From Rossellomorea orangium (GTDB lineage: Bacteria; Bacillota; Bacilli; Bacillales; Bacillaceae_B), in the NCBI RefSeq assembly GCF_019334305.1, contig NZ_JAHWGH010000025.1:124001-188000 (forward strand): 64,000 bases of DNA, written 5' to 3'. Within the stretch, counting starts at the first letter, position 1, and every line of letters begins with the position of its first letter. A program made the position numbers and the translations under genes. Positions 27,098 through 36,304 of the stretch are shown here, piece by piece. The notes under the pieces were generated by a model. The model worked only from the letters and a program-made list of their open reading frames with translations. It had not been told where the DNA came from and made no database searches.

Positions 27098-27505
27098 TTA
27101 TTTGGTTAAAGCATGTTCAACCTTAATACAGCGATCCATAATAACTGTATACCCTCGTTCCTTTAAAAAGCGATAAGCCTCTTCATTCTCTACCCCAAGT
27201 TGTGCCCAAAATACGTTAGAATCAATTTTATCAAATTCTTCTGCTATTTGTGGCAAAAATTCTGACCGTCGAAATACGTTAACGATATCAATCGGTCCAT
27301 CAATTTCCTGGAGAGAAGATACAGCCTTGACCCCCAAAGCCGACTCAATCGTGGGGTTCACTGGAATGATATCATACCCCTGGTCCTGCATCGCCTTAGA
27401 AACCATATAAGATGTGCGTGCTGGATTATCACTTAAACCGATCACTGCAATACGTTTGGATTGTTTGAGTATGTTTCCTATTTCATGACGGGATGGATTT
27501 TCCAT
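27098..27505 (-). CDS. yneT: CoA-binding domain protein YneT
   Basis: A single CoA-binding (Rossmann-like) domain of about 135 residues with IAVIGLSDNPARTSYMVSKAM at the nucleotide-binding loop, IIPVNP and VNVFRR, the conserved family elements. The ATG at 27505 gives the usual length. An ATG at 27526 is in frame, but the AAGGAG there would then lie inside the gene. B. subtilis yneT also neighbours parE. The biochemical role is not known. Confidence 0.88.
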   Translation of the reverse strand: MENPSRHEIGNILKQSKRIAVIGLSDNPARTSYMVSKAMQDQGYDIIPVNPTIESALGVKAVSSLQEIDGPIDIVNVFRRSEFLPQIAEEFDKIDSNVFWAQLGVENEEAYRFLKERGYTVIMDRCIKVEHALTK

Positions 27506-27625
27506 AGATGTTCTCAACTCCTTCATTGCCTTCTATTCTTTAACTGTTTCTTAAGTCCTATTCTTCTTTTATACCATATTTCCCTTTAATTTTTCAAAAA
27601 TTTATAAAATTGTCTAAATAAAAGG

Positions 27626-27691
27626 AAGTGTCAGGGGGAGTAAGGTAGCGTTTTATCAAACAGCCTGCTCCTCTTTCCATACCTGACACTT
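27626..27691 (-). terminator. Terminator of the osmoprotectant ABC operon
   Basis: AAGTGTCAGG and CCTGACACTT are perfect complements 46 nt apart, with a minus-strand T-rich tail. The long interior may fold separately. Confidence 0.75.
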
Positions 27692-27700
27692 CTCTTATCC

Positions 27701-28600
27701 TTACTTTTTGATCAACCCTTTAGAAATAAGGAAATCACGCGCTACGTCCTTAGGATCCTGCTTATCCATATCGACTTTGGCATTTAACTCACTCATCTCT
27801 TCTTCAGAGATCTTTCCTGCTAATTCATTTAGCACTTTTTCTACTTCAGGATGTTCTTTCAGTACTTCTTGACGAATGATTGGCGCAGCATCGTATGGAG
27901 GGAAGAATCCTTTATCATCCGTCGTTGTTTTCAAGTTGTAACGTTGTATTCTCCCATCTGTAGTAAACGCGGGAATAATGTCTACATCACCGTTTTTAAC
28001 CGCTTCATACATTATGTTCGGATCAAAGCTTTCCTTCTCTTTAAATTCGAATCCATATGCTTTAGAGAAGGCATCGTATCCGTCCCCTTCACGCTCATAG
28101 AACTGATGGGGTGCACCGAAGCTCAATTCCTTCGAAAGAGGCACAAGGTCAGAGAAAGTCTTAGCATCAAAATCCTGATCCTCTGTATAGGCGAGAGTAT
28201 ACGTATTTTCAAAACCTAATGGCTTCAACCAGGTAACATCAAACTTTTTTTCGTATCCTTTCTTCACTTGTGAAAGGATTTCATCTGCTGAGGCACCTTT
28301 CTTGGCTTGTTCTTTCAGTACAGCTTCAAGGCCAGTACCTGTATATTCCACATAAACGTCAATGTCGCCTTTCTCAAGAGCAGGTGTAAGGATCGAGACT
28401 TCCCCTAAACCTTCTTCAACTTTCACATCCAAATCTGTTTTTTCTTTGAGCAGTTCTGCCATCATTTGAGTCAGAATAAACTGTTCCGTCCACATTTTTC
28501 CTGAAACCGTGATAGTATCTTTTCCGCCATTATTTCCGCAACCTGCGATTACGATGGATAATACGATTAATAATATGAAAGGCTGTAATGTCTTTTTCAT
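27701..28600 (-). CDS. Osmoprotectant-binding lipoprotein, OpuC/OsmF type
   Basis: A 299-residue substrate-binding protein with a lipoprotein signal (lipobox IAGC, Cys21). The mature part begins with TITVSGKMWTEQFILTQMMAELL, split here as GKMWTEQFILTQMMAE, and contains VYVEYTGTGLEAVL and PAFTTDGRIQRYNL, characteristic of glycine betaine/choline-binding OpuBC/OpuCC and OsmF proteins. It is the third gene of a three-gene operon and delivers quaternary amines to the permease. Confidence 0.9.
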   Translation of the reverse strand: MKKTLQPFILLIVLSIVIAGCGNNGGKDTITVSGKMWTEQFILTQMMAELLKEKTDLDVKVEEGLGEVSILTPALEKGDIDVYVEYTGTGLEAVLKEQAKKGASADEILSQVKKGYEKKFDVTWLKPLGFENTYTLAYTEDQDFDAKTFSDLVPLSKELSFGAPHQFYEREGDGYDAFSKAYGFEFKEKESFDPNIMYEAVKNGDVDIIPAFTTDGRIQRYNLKTTTDDKGFFPPYDAAPIIRQEVLKEHPEVEKVLNELAGKISEEEMSELNAKVDMDKQDPKDVARDFLISKGLIKK

Positions 28601-28624
28601 TCTTACTCTCCTTTGAATTATGGT

Positions 28625-29281
28625 CTATTTTCGTGCCTTTAACCCTTTAGGTGTGGTCAATCTTTCAAGCAGCTTTAATAAAAAGTCGAAACTTAATGCG
28701 AGTAGGGCAGCGGGAATCGCCCCCGCTAGTACAAGTGCATTATTCCAAGTAGAAAGTCCCCGGTAAATGAGGTCACCAAGTCCACCAGCGCCTACAAACG
28801 TTGCAAGCGTGGCGACTCCAACTGTTAAGACAGTAGCGGTTCGGATACCTGCCATAATAAATGGGAGGGCGAGTGGAAGCTCTACTTTAAATAATAGCTG
28901 GGAATTAGTCATTCCCATTCCTCTTCCAGCCTCTATGACTCCCTCATCGACCCCGATAATGCCTGTATACGTATTTCTGAGAATCGGTAAAAGGGCATAT
29001 ACCGTGAGAGCGATTATGGCTGTTATACTTCCTGTACCTAAAAGTGGAATAAGAAAACCGAATAAAGCGAGACTTGGTATCGTTTGAAATACGGCAGTGA
29101 TTCCGATAAAAAATTCCGCCGACTGTTTTTTGCGGGATATGTATATACCCAGTGGCAGAGATATGGCAATTGCTATGAAAATCGAAACAAAAGATAAGTA
29201 AAGATGTTCCAGTAATCCTGTTAAGATTTCATCAGAGCGGTTTGATATGGTATGGATGAAAAGGATGGAGAATGTATTCAT
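28625..29281 (-). CDS. Osmoprotectant ABC transporter permease
   Basis: 218 residues, five or six membrane segments, and the EAA-type loop MGMTNSQLLFKVELPLALPFIMAGIRTA (key residues E and G of the EAA loop near 135-150), as in OpuCB/OpuCD. Its ATG overlaps the ATPase stop by 4 nt (ATGA), indicating coupling. Only one permease gene is present, so it presumably forms a homodimer, unlike four-gene OpuB and OpuC of B. subtilis. Confidence 0.9.
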   Translation of the reverse strand: MNTFSILFIHTISNRSDEILTGLLEHLYLSFVSIFIAIAISLPLGIYISRKKQSAEFFIGITAVFQTIPSLALFGFLIPLLGTGSITAIIALTVYALLPILRNTYTGIIGVDEGVIEAGRGMGMTNSQLLFKVELPLALPFIMAGIRTATVLTVGVATLATFVGAGGLGDLIYRGLSTWNNALVLAGAIPAALLALSFDFLLKLLERLTTPKGLKARK

Positions 29282-30261
29282 ACTGAACCTGCCTCCTTAT
29301 TATCAGATGAGGCGACAGTACGAAGAATGTCACTGGATGTGATGATTCCGATTTTTTTATCGCTTCTCGTCACCATAAGATAAGGTTTACCGGTTGACAG
29401 CAGCATTCTTGCCGCTTCCTGGATGGTTGCATCATATGGTATCAATGAGTATTCAGGTTCTTCCAGCTGAATGTGAAACGCATCCCTATCGTCCTTCATG
29501 ATCTCCAACACCTGCTTATGCCCTGAATGAACTTTCAGTCGATCTTCACCGATGAAAGCACGGACGAATTCATTGGCAGGTTCTGACAGAAGCTCATCAG
29601 GAGAAGCCATCTGCTCGATTTTTCCATCTCTCATAATGGCGATTTCATCAGCTATCTTTAATGCTTCATCAATATCATGTGTGACAAAGACAATCGTTTT
29701 ATGTATTGTATTTTGAATGCTTTTCAATTCATCCTGGAGCTGTTCGCGACTGATTGGATCCAGGGCACTGAAAGGTTCATCCATCAGAATGATCGGGGGC
29801 TCCGCTGCAAGTGCCCGGATCACTCCGACACGCTGCTGCTGTCCACCGCTTAATTCCAGAGGATACCGTTTCCTATAGATGTCCGGTTCAAGGCCTACCA
29901 GATTAAGAAGCTCATCTACACGACCTTCGTATTTTTCCTTTTTCCATCCTTTCAACCGGGGGATAAGGCTGATGTTTTCTTCAATCGTCATATGGGGAAG
30001 CAGTCCAATACGCTGTATGACATAGCCGATGTTTCGTCTGAGCTCCACTTCATCCGTTTCGGAGATATCTTTCCCGTTAATGAGGATGGTACCGCCTGAA
30101 GGCGAGATAAGCTTATTGATCATTTTCATCGTAGTCGTTTTTCCGCATCCGCTCGGACCAATCAGAGCAACAAGCTTTCCTTTTGGTATCGTCAAGTTGA
30201 TCCCCTTTATTGCTTCCGTACCATCTTCATAGATTTTCGTGACATTTTTAAATTCAATCAT
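29278..30261 (-). CDS. Osmoprotectant ABC transporter ATPase with CBS domain
   Basis: 327 residues with Walker A GPSGCGKTT, Q-loop YVIQRIGLLPHM, signature LSGGQQQRVGV, Walker B IILMDEPFSALD and H-loop. A CBS-type region fills the C-terminus (about 250-320), as in OpuCA, where it is thought to sense ionic strength. It is the first gene of the operon. The proline/betaine family assignment is firm; the exact substrate is not. Confidence 0.92.
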   Translation of the reverse strand: MIEFKNVTKIYEDGTEAIKGINLTIPKGKLVALIGPSGCGKTTTMKMINKLISPSGGTILINGKDISETDEVELRRNIGYVIQRIGLLPHMTIEENISLIPRLKGWKKEKYEGRVDELLNLVGLEPDIYRKRYPLELSGGQQQRVGVIRALAAEPPIILMDEPFSALDPISREQLQDELKSIQNTIHKTIVFVTHDIDEALKIADEIAIMRDGKIEQMASPDELLSEPANEFVRAFIGEDRLKVHSGHKQVLEIMKDDRDAFHIQLEEPEYSLIPYDATIQEAARMLLSTGKPYLMVTRSDKKIGIITSSDILRTVASSDNKEAGSV

Positions 30262-30431
30262 TATTCCACCTGCTTTATGAACTGAGAAATTTTTCTAAAC
30301 ATAGAAGGGTTACCCTCATTATACAAAAGGTAAACATGTTGTCCAAGAAAATGCCTTTACCCTTATAGTTTGTGATGAAGTTGGGATGTGCATACTACCC
30401 ACCTAATAAATGAGGTTTCAACAAACAACAA

Positions 30432-30457
30432 AACCAGTAAACTAATGTTTACTGGTT
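30432..30457 (-). terminator. Terminator of the nucleobase permease gene
   Basis: AACCAGTAAAC/GTTTACTGGTT with a TAAT loop overlaps the stop codon; the minus-strand tail is TTTGTTGTTTG. Confidence 0.85.
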
Positions 30458-31740
30458 ATAGAATGATTTGATTGTTTCTTTAGTAAATATTGTTCGACTA
30501 TGATCGCCGTAATGGTACCCAATATCAAACCATTATTCAATATGGAAGCAACGACTACCGGCATTTCCTTAAAAGCGCTGGGGGGAACAAACATTGCCCC
30601 TACTCCTACAATAAGGGAGATTCCGGCCACAAAATGAATTCTCTCCACATTTTCTTCTTTTCGATATTCACCAAGTGCTAGCCCTACCATTTTGATGAAA
30701 ATGACCGTTGTAACGGCATAGCCAACCGGCGCAGGGAGACTTGCAAATAGATTCATGATTTTGGGAATCAAGCTGATGATCATAATGATCCCGCTCCCAA
30801 GAATAAACGGAAGAATTGAATACATACCCGTTGCAGCTACAAACCCTGCAGATCCGGATATGGGGACAGATCCGATGGCTGAGAATATTCCACCGAATAG
30901 CTGATTGATCCCGGATGCAAAGCCACTCCTCGAATATCGTTCATATGTTGGTCTTCCATTGACTCTCATCACCTCTTCCATCACCCGGATGGAAGCGATC
31001 ATATTGGTCGTCAACAGAAATGTGATAAAGATAGACGTAACAATGACCCCTGTATCAAATACGGGTTTTCCAAAGACAAACACCTCTGGGAATGAAAACC
31101 AGCTGTCTGAAACAGTAGCAGTCTCCCCTAATCCCATCAGAATAAAAATGATCCATCCTGCTGCCAGAGCGAGGATGATGGAATATTGCTGAATCCACTT
31201 TCGCTTGCTGCTGGAAAAATATAATGCAACAAGAATGGTCAGAACACTCCCCAGTAAAACCAATGGCTCCATGGATTGACCTTCATGCTGGATCCCGAAC
31301 ATCCCTTTAATAAAGGATCCGCTTAATTGTAATATCAGCAGCATCAAATAAATAAACGTGATGGTTGGTGTAAATAGGGACGATAACTTCTTAAGCAATC
31401 CAGTGGCAGATAGAATAAAGAAAATGACTCCACTGACAATCATTCCTCCCTGTAGAACCGTCAGGACCTCTTCATGACTGCTATATAATGTCCCCGCAAA
31501 ACCTGCATAAATGGCAAAAACACCCCACCACAATCCTGCAGGACCCTCGTTAATGGGGAGTTTATGACCCACCAAAGCCTGAATGAGGCTGGCGGCCCCC
31601 AATACGAAGATTGTTCTTTGTATGAAACCGGCTGTGTCTGCAGGAGACAATTGGAATAAGTCAGCAATCGCAATCGGGGCGGCGATCGATCCAGCCACCA
31701 TGAACGCCACCCATTGGAACGCGGATAAAACTATTTGCAT
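30442..31740 (-). CDS. Purine/pyrimidine permease, NCS2 family
   Basis: A 432-residue membrane protein with about 12-14 segments. The NCS2 fold is indicated by LPINEGPAGLWWG in the N-terminal half and by RYSRSGFASGINQLFGG and SVPISGSAGFVAATG in the second half. It lacks the tight PbuX motifs and resembles the YwdJ branch of Bacillus uracil/xanthine permeases. No purine riboswitch or PyrR-type leader is seen upstream, so the substrate is uncertain. Confidence 0.85.
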   Translation of the reverse strand: MQIVLSAFQWVAFMVAGSIAAPIAIADLFQLSPADTAGFIQRTIFVLGAASLIQALVGHKLPINEGPAGLWWGVFAIYAGFAGTLYSSHEEVLTVLQGGMIVSGVIFFILSATGLLKKLSSLFTPTITFIYLMLLILQLSGSFIKGMFGIQHEGQSMEPLVLLGSVLTILVALYFSSSKRKWIQQYSIILALAAGWIIFILMGLGETATVSDSWFSFPEVFVFGKPVFDTGVIVTSIFITFLLTTNMIASIRVMEEVMRVNGRPTYERYSRSGFASGINQLFGGIFSAIGSVPISGSAGFVAATGMYSILPFILGSGIIMIISLIPKIMNLFASLPAPVGYAVTTVIFIKMVGLALGEYRKEENVERIHFVAGISLIVGVGAMFVPPSAFKEMPVVVASILNNGLILGTITAIIVEQYLLKKQSNHSITSKH

Positions 31741-31931
31741 GTGTGTACACCTTCATTTCAACTATGTAAAGTGTATCTATTTTAACATAATTCCTTCGGA
31801 TGTATGGAGAGGAATGAAAATATTATCTACTTTTATGAACAGGTACTAATTATTTCATTTATTTTCTCCCCATCCATTGGAAAACATGTTAAAATAAGAA
31901 CGGATTAGTTATTTTTAAAGGAGCAGTGATG

Positions 31932-32513
31932 ATGATTTTTGCCCTTATACTTGTACTGTCATATTTATTAGGATCCATTCCATCTGGATTGCTGATCGGA
32001 AAAACGTTTTATGGAAAGGACATCCGTGAACATGGAAGCGGAAACCTGGGTGGGACGAACACATTCAGAACCCTGGGTGTGAAAGCCGGGATGATCGTGA
32101 CCACCATGGATATCTTAAAAGGAACGGTTGCCACTCTATTACCGCTGATGTTGGCAAGTGATGTTCATATGTTACTCGCAGGGGTATTTGCCGTAATCGG
32201 ACATATGTATCCCGTTTTTGCAAACTTCAGGGGAGGAAAAGCCGTAGCAACCTCTGCTGGTGTCCTTCTAGGATATAATTACATTTTATTCTTAATCTTG
32301 CTAGCAGTCTTTTTTATTTGCTTATACGCAACGAAGTATGTATCCCTCTCTTCTATGATTGCAGCGGTACTTGCCTTTACGTATTCCATCTTCACCGGAG
32401 ATCTTCCTCTCATCATTGTAGTGGGCATACTGACCATTTTCGTCATTTATAGACATAGAGCAAATATAACTCGGATTAAAAATAAAACCGAACCAAAAAT
32501 TAAATGGCTTTAG
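31932..32513 (+). CDS. plsY: Acyl-phosphate glycerol-3-phosphate acyltransferase
   Basis: It acylates glycerol-3-phosphate from acyl-phosphate at the membrane, the first step of phospholipid synthesis. 193 residues with five membrane segments and the three PlsY motifs: [28 protein letters not shown], and [13 protein letters not shown]. Start codons GTG 31926, ATG 31929 and ATG 31932 are in frame; 31932 has the best spacing from AAAGGAG and matches homologues. Confidence 0.95.
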   Translation: MIFALILVLSYLLGSIPSGLLIGKTFYGKDIREHGSGNLGGTNTFRTLGVKAGMIVTTMDILKGTVATLLPLMLASDVHMLLAGVFAVIGHMYPVFANFRGGKAVATSAGVLLGYNYILFLILLAVFFICLYATKYVSLSSMIAAVLAFTYSIFTGDLPLIIVVGILTIFVIYRHRANITRIKNKTEPKIKWL

Positions 32514-32520
32514 ATTGCAA

Positions 32521-32582
32521 GCGACAGGAGCACCAAGCAACCTTTTTCAAAGGGTTACTTGATACTCCTGTCGTTTTTTTTT
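32521..32582 (+). terminator. Terminator of plsY
   Basis: Long stem: GCGACAGGAG pairs with CTCCTGTCG, with further pairing inside, then nine T residues. Confidence 0.9.
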
Positions 32583-32757
32583 ATTGAAAGGATCCAACAA
32601 AAGAAAGTATAGCCTATGATTTCTTTGAGAAAGATGATGATAATTACCTTTAGCCACGATAATATGAGAATATTCTTCAAAATTCTATTAAATATACCCC
32701 CATTCTCCTTATTTTTTTTGTAAAATGAAATTAGTGTACTAATAAAGGATGATGAAT

Positions 32758-33918
32758 ATGAATAAAAAGCGTGTAATATTGGGAGTGTCCCTTTGTATTC
32801 CTTTACTCTTCATTATTGGATTGCTACTAGAAAAACAATTAGCAGATTGGACCAGCCCTGCTAAAGGTGAAAAAAAGATAACCTCCCTTCTCCATACAAC
32901 GAGAGAAGTACAAGCATCGGGAAAATCTATGAAAGCAAGTGCTTCCCTAGCAGCAATAGGTGACATCCTCCTGCATGACACCGTTTACAATGATGCAAAA
33001 AGTGAGAACGGATACAATTTCACCCCTATGTTCTCTCCGATAAAGAACATGTTGGAAACTCCTGATTTCCTGATCGCCAATCAGGAATCGACTCCGGGTG
33101 GTGTGGAACTTGGCGTCTCAAGTTATCCGCTATTTAACAGTCCGAAAGATATTGTGAAATCCTTACAGGAGGTTGGGGTCGATGCTGTCACGAATGCCAA
33201 CAACCACTCATTGGATCAGGGGGAAAAAGGACTTAAGAGTGCTATTGACTACTATGAAAAAATATCGATGCCGTATGTGGGGGCGTTTAAAAGCCGGGAA
33301 GACCAAGAACGGATTCGCACCTTTAATGTAAATGGAATAAAGTTTGCTCTTCTTTCCTATACATACGGAACAAATGGAATCCCTGTTCCAAAAGGGAAAG
33401 AGTATTTAGTCAATTTAATCGATGAACATAAGATGATACAGGAAATCACAAAAGCCAAAGATTTGAACGTGGATTTGGTCGTCCTTTCCTTACATTGGGG
33501 AAATGAATATCAACGCTTCCCTACTGAAGAACAGGAACGATTGGCAAAGGTGTTGACGGATAATGGAGTGGATATCATTTTCGGGCATCACCCACATGTT
33601 CTCCAGCCCATACAAACATATAAAACCAGTGATGGGCGGGAAGCCGTCGTGGTTTATTCATTAGGGAATTTCCTATCCGGACAAAAGGACGATTTTAAAG
33701 ATATCGGGGGCATGGTTACAGTCCAAGTAGAAAAATTGATGAATCCTGCGGGTTCTAAGATCACCTACCCGTCCATTCAATTCCAGCCTACCTTTGTGTC
33801 TGAAAATCACTATAATAACTACAGAATCTATCCTCTTGATTTTGCCAGGAAAAATGGAATGATCGCCTATACCGAAGAAGAAATGGTTTCACATATGGTA
33901 GATGGATTAGCGCAATGA
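32758..33918 (+). CDS. CapA family protein (PGA_cap metallophosphatase fold)
   Basis: 386 residues from an ATG eight nt after AAAGGA. An N-terminal membrane anchor (about 7-25) precedes a CapA/PgsA domain with AAIGDILLHD, NQEST, NNHSLDQGEKG, LHWGNEY and GHHPHVLQP, the metal-ligand motifs of the calcineurin-like fold. CapA proteins take part in poly-gamma-glutamate production, but there are no capB or capC genes here, so the role of this lone copy is unknown. It is membrane-attached and faces outside. Confidence 0.9.
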   Translation: MNKKRVILGVSLCIPLLFIIGLLLEKQLADWTSPAKGEKKITSLLHTTREVQASGKSMKASASLAAIGDILLHDTVYNDAKSENGYNFTPMFSPIKNMLETPDFLIANQESTPGGVELGVSSYPLFNSPKDIVKSLQEVGVDAVTNANNHSLDQGEKGLKSAIDYYEKISMPYVGAFKSREDQERIRTFNVNGIKFALLSYTYGTNGIPVPKGKEYLVNLIDEHKMIQEITKAKDLNVDLVVLSLHWGNEYQRFPTEEQERLAKVLTDNGVDIIFGHHPHVLQPIQTYKTSDGREAVVVYSLGNFLSGQKDDFKDIGGMVTVQVEKLMNPAGSKITYPSIQFQPTFVSENHYNNYRIYPLDFARKNGMIAYTEEEMVSHMVDGLAQ

Positions 33919-33968
33919 ACAGAATAGCAGTGGCGTGAACTTTTTAAAGTAATGACTGAAAATATAAA

Positions 33969-33999
33969 AAAGAGCTTCCCTCAAAGAGAAGCTCTTTTT
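33969..33999. terminator. Bidirectional terminator
   Basis: AAAGAGCTTC/GAAGCTCTTT with T runs on both strands between convergent genes. Confidence 0.88.
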
Positions 34000-34260
34000 T
34001 TAATGGCCGCCAAATAGTAAAGAATTGAAGAATATTCCACAAAGGGCTATAACAGCCAAACAGGCATTGGCCATAATAAAAGTCCTACGGCTTCCCTTAA
34101 AGTATAAGGTTACCATCCCGTAATAAATAAGCGCCGCAATTATTATGAACCCACCAGCTTCAATCTGATACTTGGCTTCATGCAATTGCAAGAGTGTTAA
34201 TACACTCAGTCCCACAAATATAAAAGCTCCTATGTAATATAATAATGTTTGTGTCTTCAT
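34000..34260 (-). CDS. Small membrane protein, unknown
   Basis: 86 residues with three hydrophobic segments (about 7-22, 34-53, 63-80) and a positively charged loop (KGSRR). RBS AAAGGATGAG precedes the ATG. No family recognised. It sits convergently with the CapA-like gene and divergently from yneR. Confidence 0.6.
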   Translation of the reverse strand: MKTQTLLYYIGAFIFVGLSVLTLLQLHEAKYQIEAGGFIIIAALIYYGMVTLYFKGSRRTFIMANACLAVIALCGIFFNSLLFGGH

Positions 34261-34390
34261 CTATCTCATCCTTTATGCGTATTAGTAGATGTTCTGCCTT
34301 TACTATGTATATAATATGAAATGAAACTTTCTTTGTCCAGAATTCGGGAACCACTCTGGAAAAATACCTGTAGAGAAAGGAGTCTCATCA

Positions 34391-34681
34391 ATGAACATAC
34401 ATATATCAGAAGAAGCTCTAACGTGGTTTAAAGACGAAATGCTTGTTGAGGAAGGTGAACAAGTTCGTTTTTATGTGCGATATGGAGGTTCCAGTCCTCT
34501 GCACGATGGTTTTTCATTAGGAGTGAACAAAGACGAACCGGTAGATCTTGGTGAACAAGTCGAAATTGAAAACCGGGAGTTTTTTATCGAAGAAAGAGAT
34601 CTATGGTTTTTTGATGGTCATGATCTGTATGTCGAGTTTGATGAAAAACTTCAAGAACCTTTATACGAGTACAGAAAATAA
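34391..34681 (+). CDS. yneR: HesB-like domain protein YneR
   Basis: 96-residue protein with the A-type Fe-S carrier (HesB/IscA) fold pattern, beginning MNIHISEEALTWFKDEM. The three cysteines used by true A-type carriers are absent; the protein has no cysteine at all. It therefore cannot bind a cluster in the usual way. Matches B. subtilis yneR in length and neighbourhood (yneQ, yneP). RBS AGAAAGGAG. Confidence 0.88.
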   Translation: MNIHISEEALTWFKDEMLVEEGEQVRFYVRYGGSSPLHDGFSLGVNKDEPVDLGEQVEIENREFFIEERDLWFFDGHDLYVEFDEKLQEPLYEYRK

Positions 34682-34689
34682 TCTGCATG

Positions 34690-34715
34690 AAAGGCTGGCA
34701 TCCGCCAGCCTTTTT
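34690..34715 (+). terminator. Terminator of yneR
   Basis: AAGGCTGGC/GCCAGCCTT, four-nt loop, TTTTT tail. Confidence 0.9.
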
Positions 34716-34772
34716 ACTAAGCACTTATCGATGAATAAAACAAACTTACGAGTACTTAACGTATATCAACTC

Positions 34773-35075
34773 TCACTTGTTAAGGAAACGATCGATGTGT
34801 TCATGAAGACCTTCTTTAAGAAGAACCTCATATTGAATGTCACCTAAAAGGTCGAAATGGGGAAAGCCCTCTTCCCGCTGATGGATCCATTCTTTCTTCA
34901 GTCCATACATTTCTCCCCATCTGCATAACACTTCGATGTTGCAGCAGCCCACTTTGGTTACAGAACGAGTACCAGGAAATCGGTCATCCAGCCAGTAATG
35001 GGTCAAGAATGCAATCTCCCCATTCTTCACACGTTGCTTCCATCCTCTTAGCTCCTGCTTGGTTAGTCCGAATGC
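34773..35075 (-). CDS. yneQ: YneQ family protein
   Basis: About 100 residues starting MAFGLTKQELRGWKQRV, with the conserved IAFLTHYWLDDRFPG and TKVGC segments of the Bacillus YneQ family. An upstream in-frame ATG at 35096 is less consistent with homologues. Function unknown. It lies between yneR (convergent) and yneP (same strand), as in B. subtilis. Confidence 0.85.
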   Translation of the reverse strand, partial: AFGLTKQELRGWKQRVKNGEIAFLTHYWLDDRFPGTRSVTKVGCCNIEVLCRWGEMYGLKKEWIHQREEGFPHFDLLGDIQYEVLLKEGLHEHIDRFLNK

Positions 35076-35153
35076 CATGAACCTCTTCCTTTCCAAAATG
35101 GATCTTTAGTCGAGTCTTCCCGAGATGTTACCAATGTACTCATTATGTAGGGG

Positions 35154-35570
35154 CTATTTTTTTGCCTTTTCGTAAGCTTCATGCCATTGCGGGAACATTT
35201 TCCGAATTGAAACCGGACGAAAGTTCTCCTGCTTTACGCACACATGTTTCGATTGTCCGGTAATGGCAAGCTGGTTTTGTCCATTATAGATCTCGTAAGC
35301 ATATGTAATGCGAAGTCCATCATACTCTTCCACCCATGTTTTGATAAACGCTTTTTCACCATAGCGGACCGGTGACTTATAGCTGACATTCAGGTCAATG
35401 ACAGGGGATAAAATCCCTTCCTTTTCAATATCGGCGTATTTAAAGCCAAGGTCTTCTATCAATTGTGTACGACCCAGCTCCATCCAAACAAGATAATTGG
35501 CATGGTACACAACCCCCATTTGATCCGTTTCTGCGTATCGTACTTCAATGGTTTTTTCAGAAATTTGCAT
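35154..35570 (-). CDS. yneP: Acyl-CoA thioesterase, 4HBT/YbgC type
   Basis: 138 residues of hotdog fold. IEVRYAETDQMGVVYHANYLVW contains the catalytic Asp and the Y-H-A-N-Y motif of 4-hydroxybenzoyl-CoA thioesterase-like proteins (quoted in part: RYAETDQMGVVYHANYL). ATG 35570 follows AGAGGGTGG at good spacing; a GTG at 35579 is in frame but within the RBS. Substrate unknown. Confidence 0.9.
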   Translation of the reverse strand: MQISEKTIEVRYAETDQMGVVYHANYLVWMELGRTQLIEDLGFKYADIEKEGILSPVIDLNVSYKSPVRYGEKAFIKTWVEEYDGLRITYAYEIYNGQNQLAITGQSKHVCVKQENFRPVSIRKMFPQWHEAYEKAKK

Positions 35571-35688
35571 TGTTTCCACCCTCTTTATCTAATCAGTGTC
35601 ATCCCTCATTTTATCATAGTTATTGTAGGCATAGAATCAATTCGCCTCAGAGTTGATCCTGGCAACCTTTCTACCTAGAGGGGAAGAT

Positions 35689-35741
35689 AATAACCCGGAC
35701 AGCTAGGCTATAAAGAGTGAGCCTTTTTTGTCCGGGTTATT
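35689..35741 (-). terminator. Large hairpin after tlp
   Basis: AATAACCCGGACA and its perfect complement enclose a 27-nt interior that can form a second small stem. It lies 17 nt past the tlp stop; the T run is weak. Confidence 0.65.
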
Positions 35742-35757
35742 GGAATTAGTCTATTTG

Positions 35758-35985
35758 TTATTGATTGTTTTGATTCGCTTCGTCTTTTATTTCGCTGCGA
35801 AAAGCCTGAAGGCTCTCTCTACGGCGTTCATTCTTTGCCTGTATGGACTGAAGTTGTTCTTCACTGTCTGTGCAAGCCATTGATTCCTCAGCCCGATCGA
35901 TATTCTCAATCGTATGCTGAACCATCCCTTGAAGCTTCTCTACATTATCACTGCGATCATCCGGGTTCGGTTTATCCCATGCCAT
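35758..35985 (-). CDS. tlp: Small acid-soluble spore protein Tlp
   Basis: 75 residues, hydrophilic and helical, starting MAWDKPNPDDRSDNVEKLQ, the typical Tlp N-terminus. It is a minor forespore protein expected under sigma-G. It follows sspN by 71 nt on the same strand, matching the sspN-tlp operon of B. subtilis. RBS AGGAGG. Confidence 0.94.
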   Translation of the reverse strand: MAWDKPNPDDRSDNVEKLQGMVQHTIENIDRAEESMACTDSEEQLQSIQAKNERRRESLQAFRSEIKDEANQNNQ

Positions 35986-36015
35986 CTCATATTCCTCCTA
36001 AAACATTTTCCCTGA

Positions 36016-36040
36016 GGGACGGACCTTCAAGGTCGGCCCC
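36016..36040. repeat. GGGACGGACCT hairpin between sspN and tlp
   Basis: GGGACGGACCTT followed by AAGGTCGGCCCC forms an imperfect stem. The same GGGACGGACCT core recurs in the larger terminator hairpin at 54248-54298. Confidence 0.5.
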
Positions 36041-36056
36041 ACTAGTAAGGTAAGCG

Positions 36057-36200
36057 TCATTCACCTTTGGTTTGGATTACCTGTGCATGTTTCCCTGATT
36101 TATCTTGCATCTGTTTCCCTTTGTTGCCGCCAGCGGATCTTGACTGTGTTCCGATGTGGTTTGGTGCAAAGTGGTTCGGACTTCCCTTTGAGTTACTCAT
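36057..36200 (-). CDS. sspN: Acid-soluble spore protein N
   Basis: A 47-residue basic protein ending [20 protein letters not shown], the SspN signature. It is a minor small acid-soluble protein packed in the spore core. RBS AAGGGGGGAA. On the minus strand CATACTA (36217-36223), a perfect sigma-G type -10, lies directly upstream, but a -35 was not clear and the leader would be very short. Confidence 0.93.
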   Translation of the reverse strand: MSNSKGSPNHFAPNHIGTQSRSAGGNKGKQMQDKSGKHAQVIQTKGE

Positions 36201-36304
36201 GAACTTCCCCCCTTACTAGTATGATTACCAAAATGAGAAGGAAGAAAAGGCGTAATTATTGGCAGAATGATTTCTTAAGCAAAAAAAATAAGCCTCGTAA
36301 TTCC

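Noticed and set aside
31741..31925. Possible riboswitch upstream of the second nucleobase permease
   Set aside because: No purine aptamer core or pyrimidine attenuator elements could be found.
35643..35662. Similarity to the start of 16S rRNA (AGAGTTGATCCTGGC)
   Set aside because: Only about 15 bases match with a missing T, and the surrounding sequence is not rRNA.
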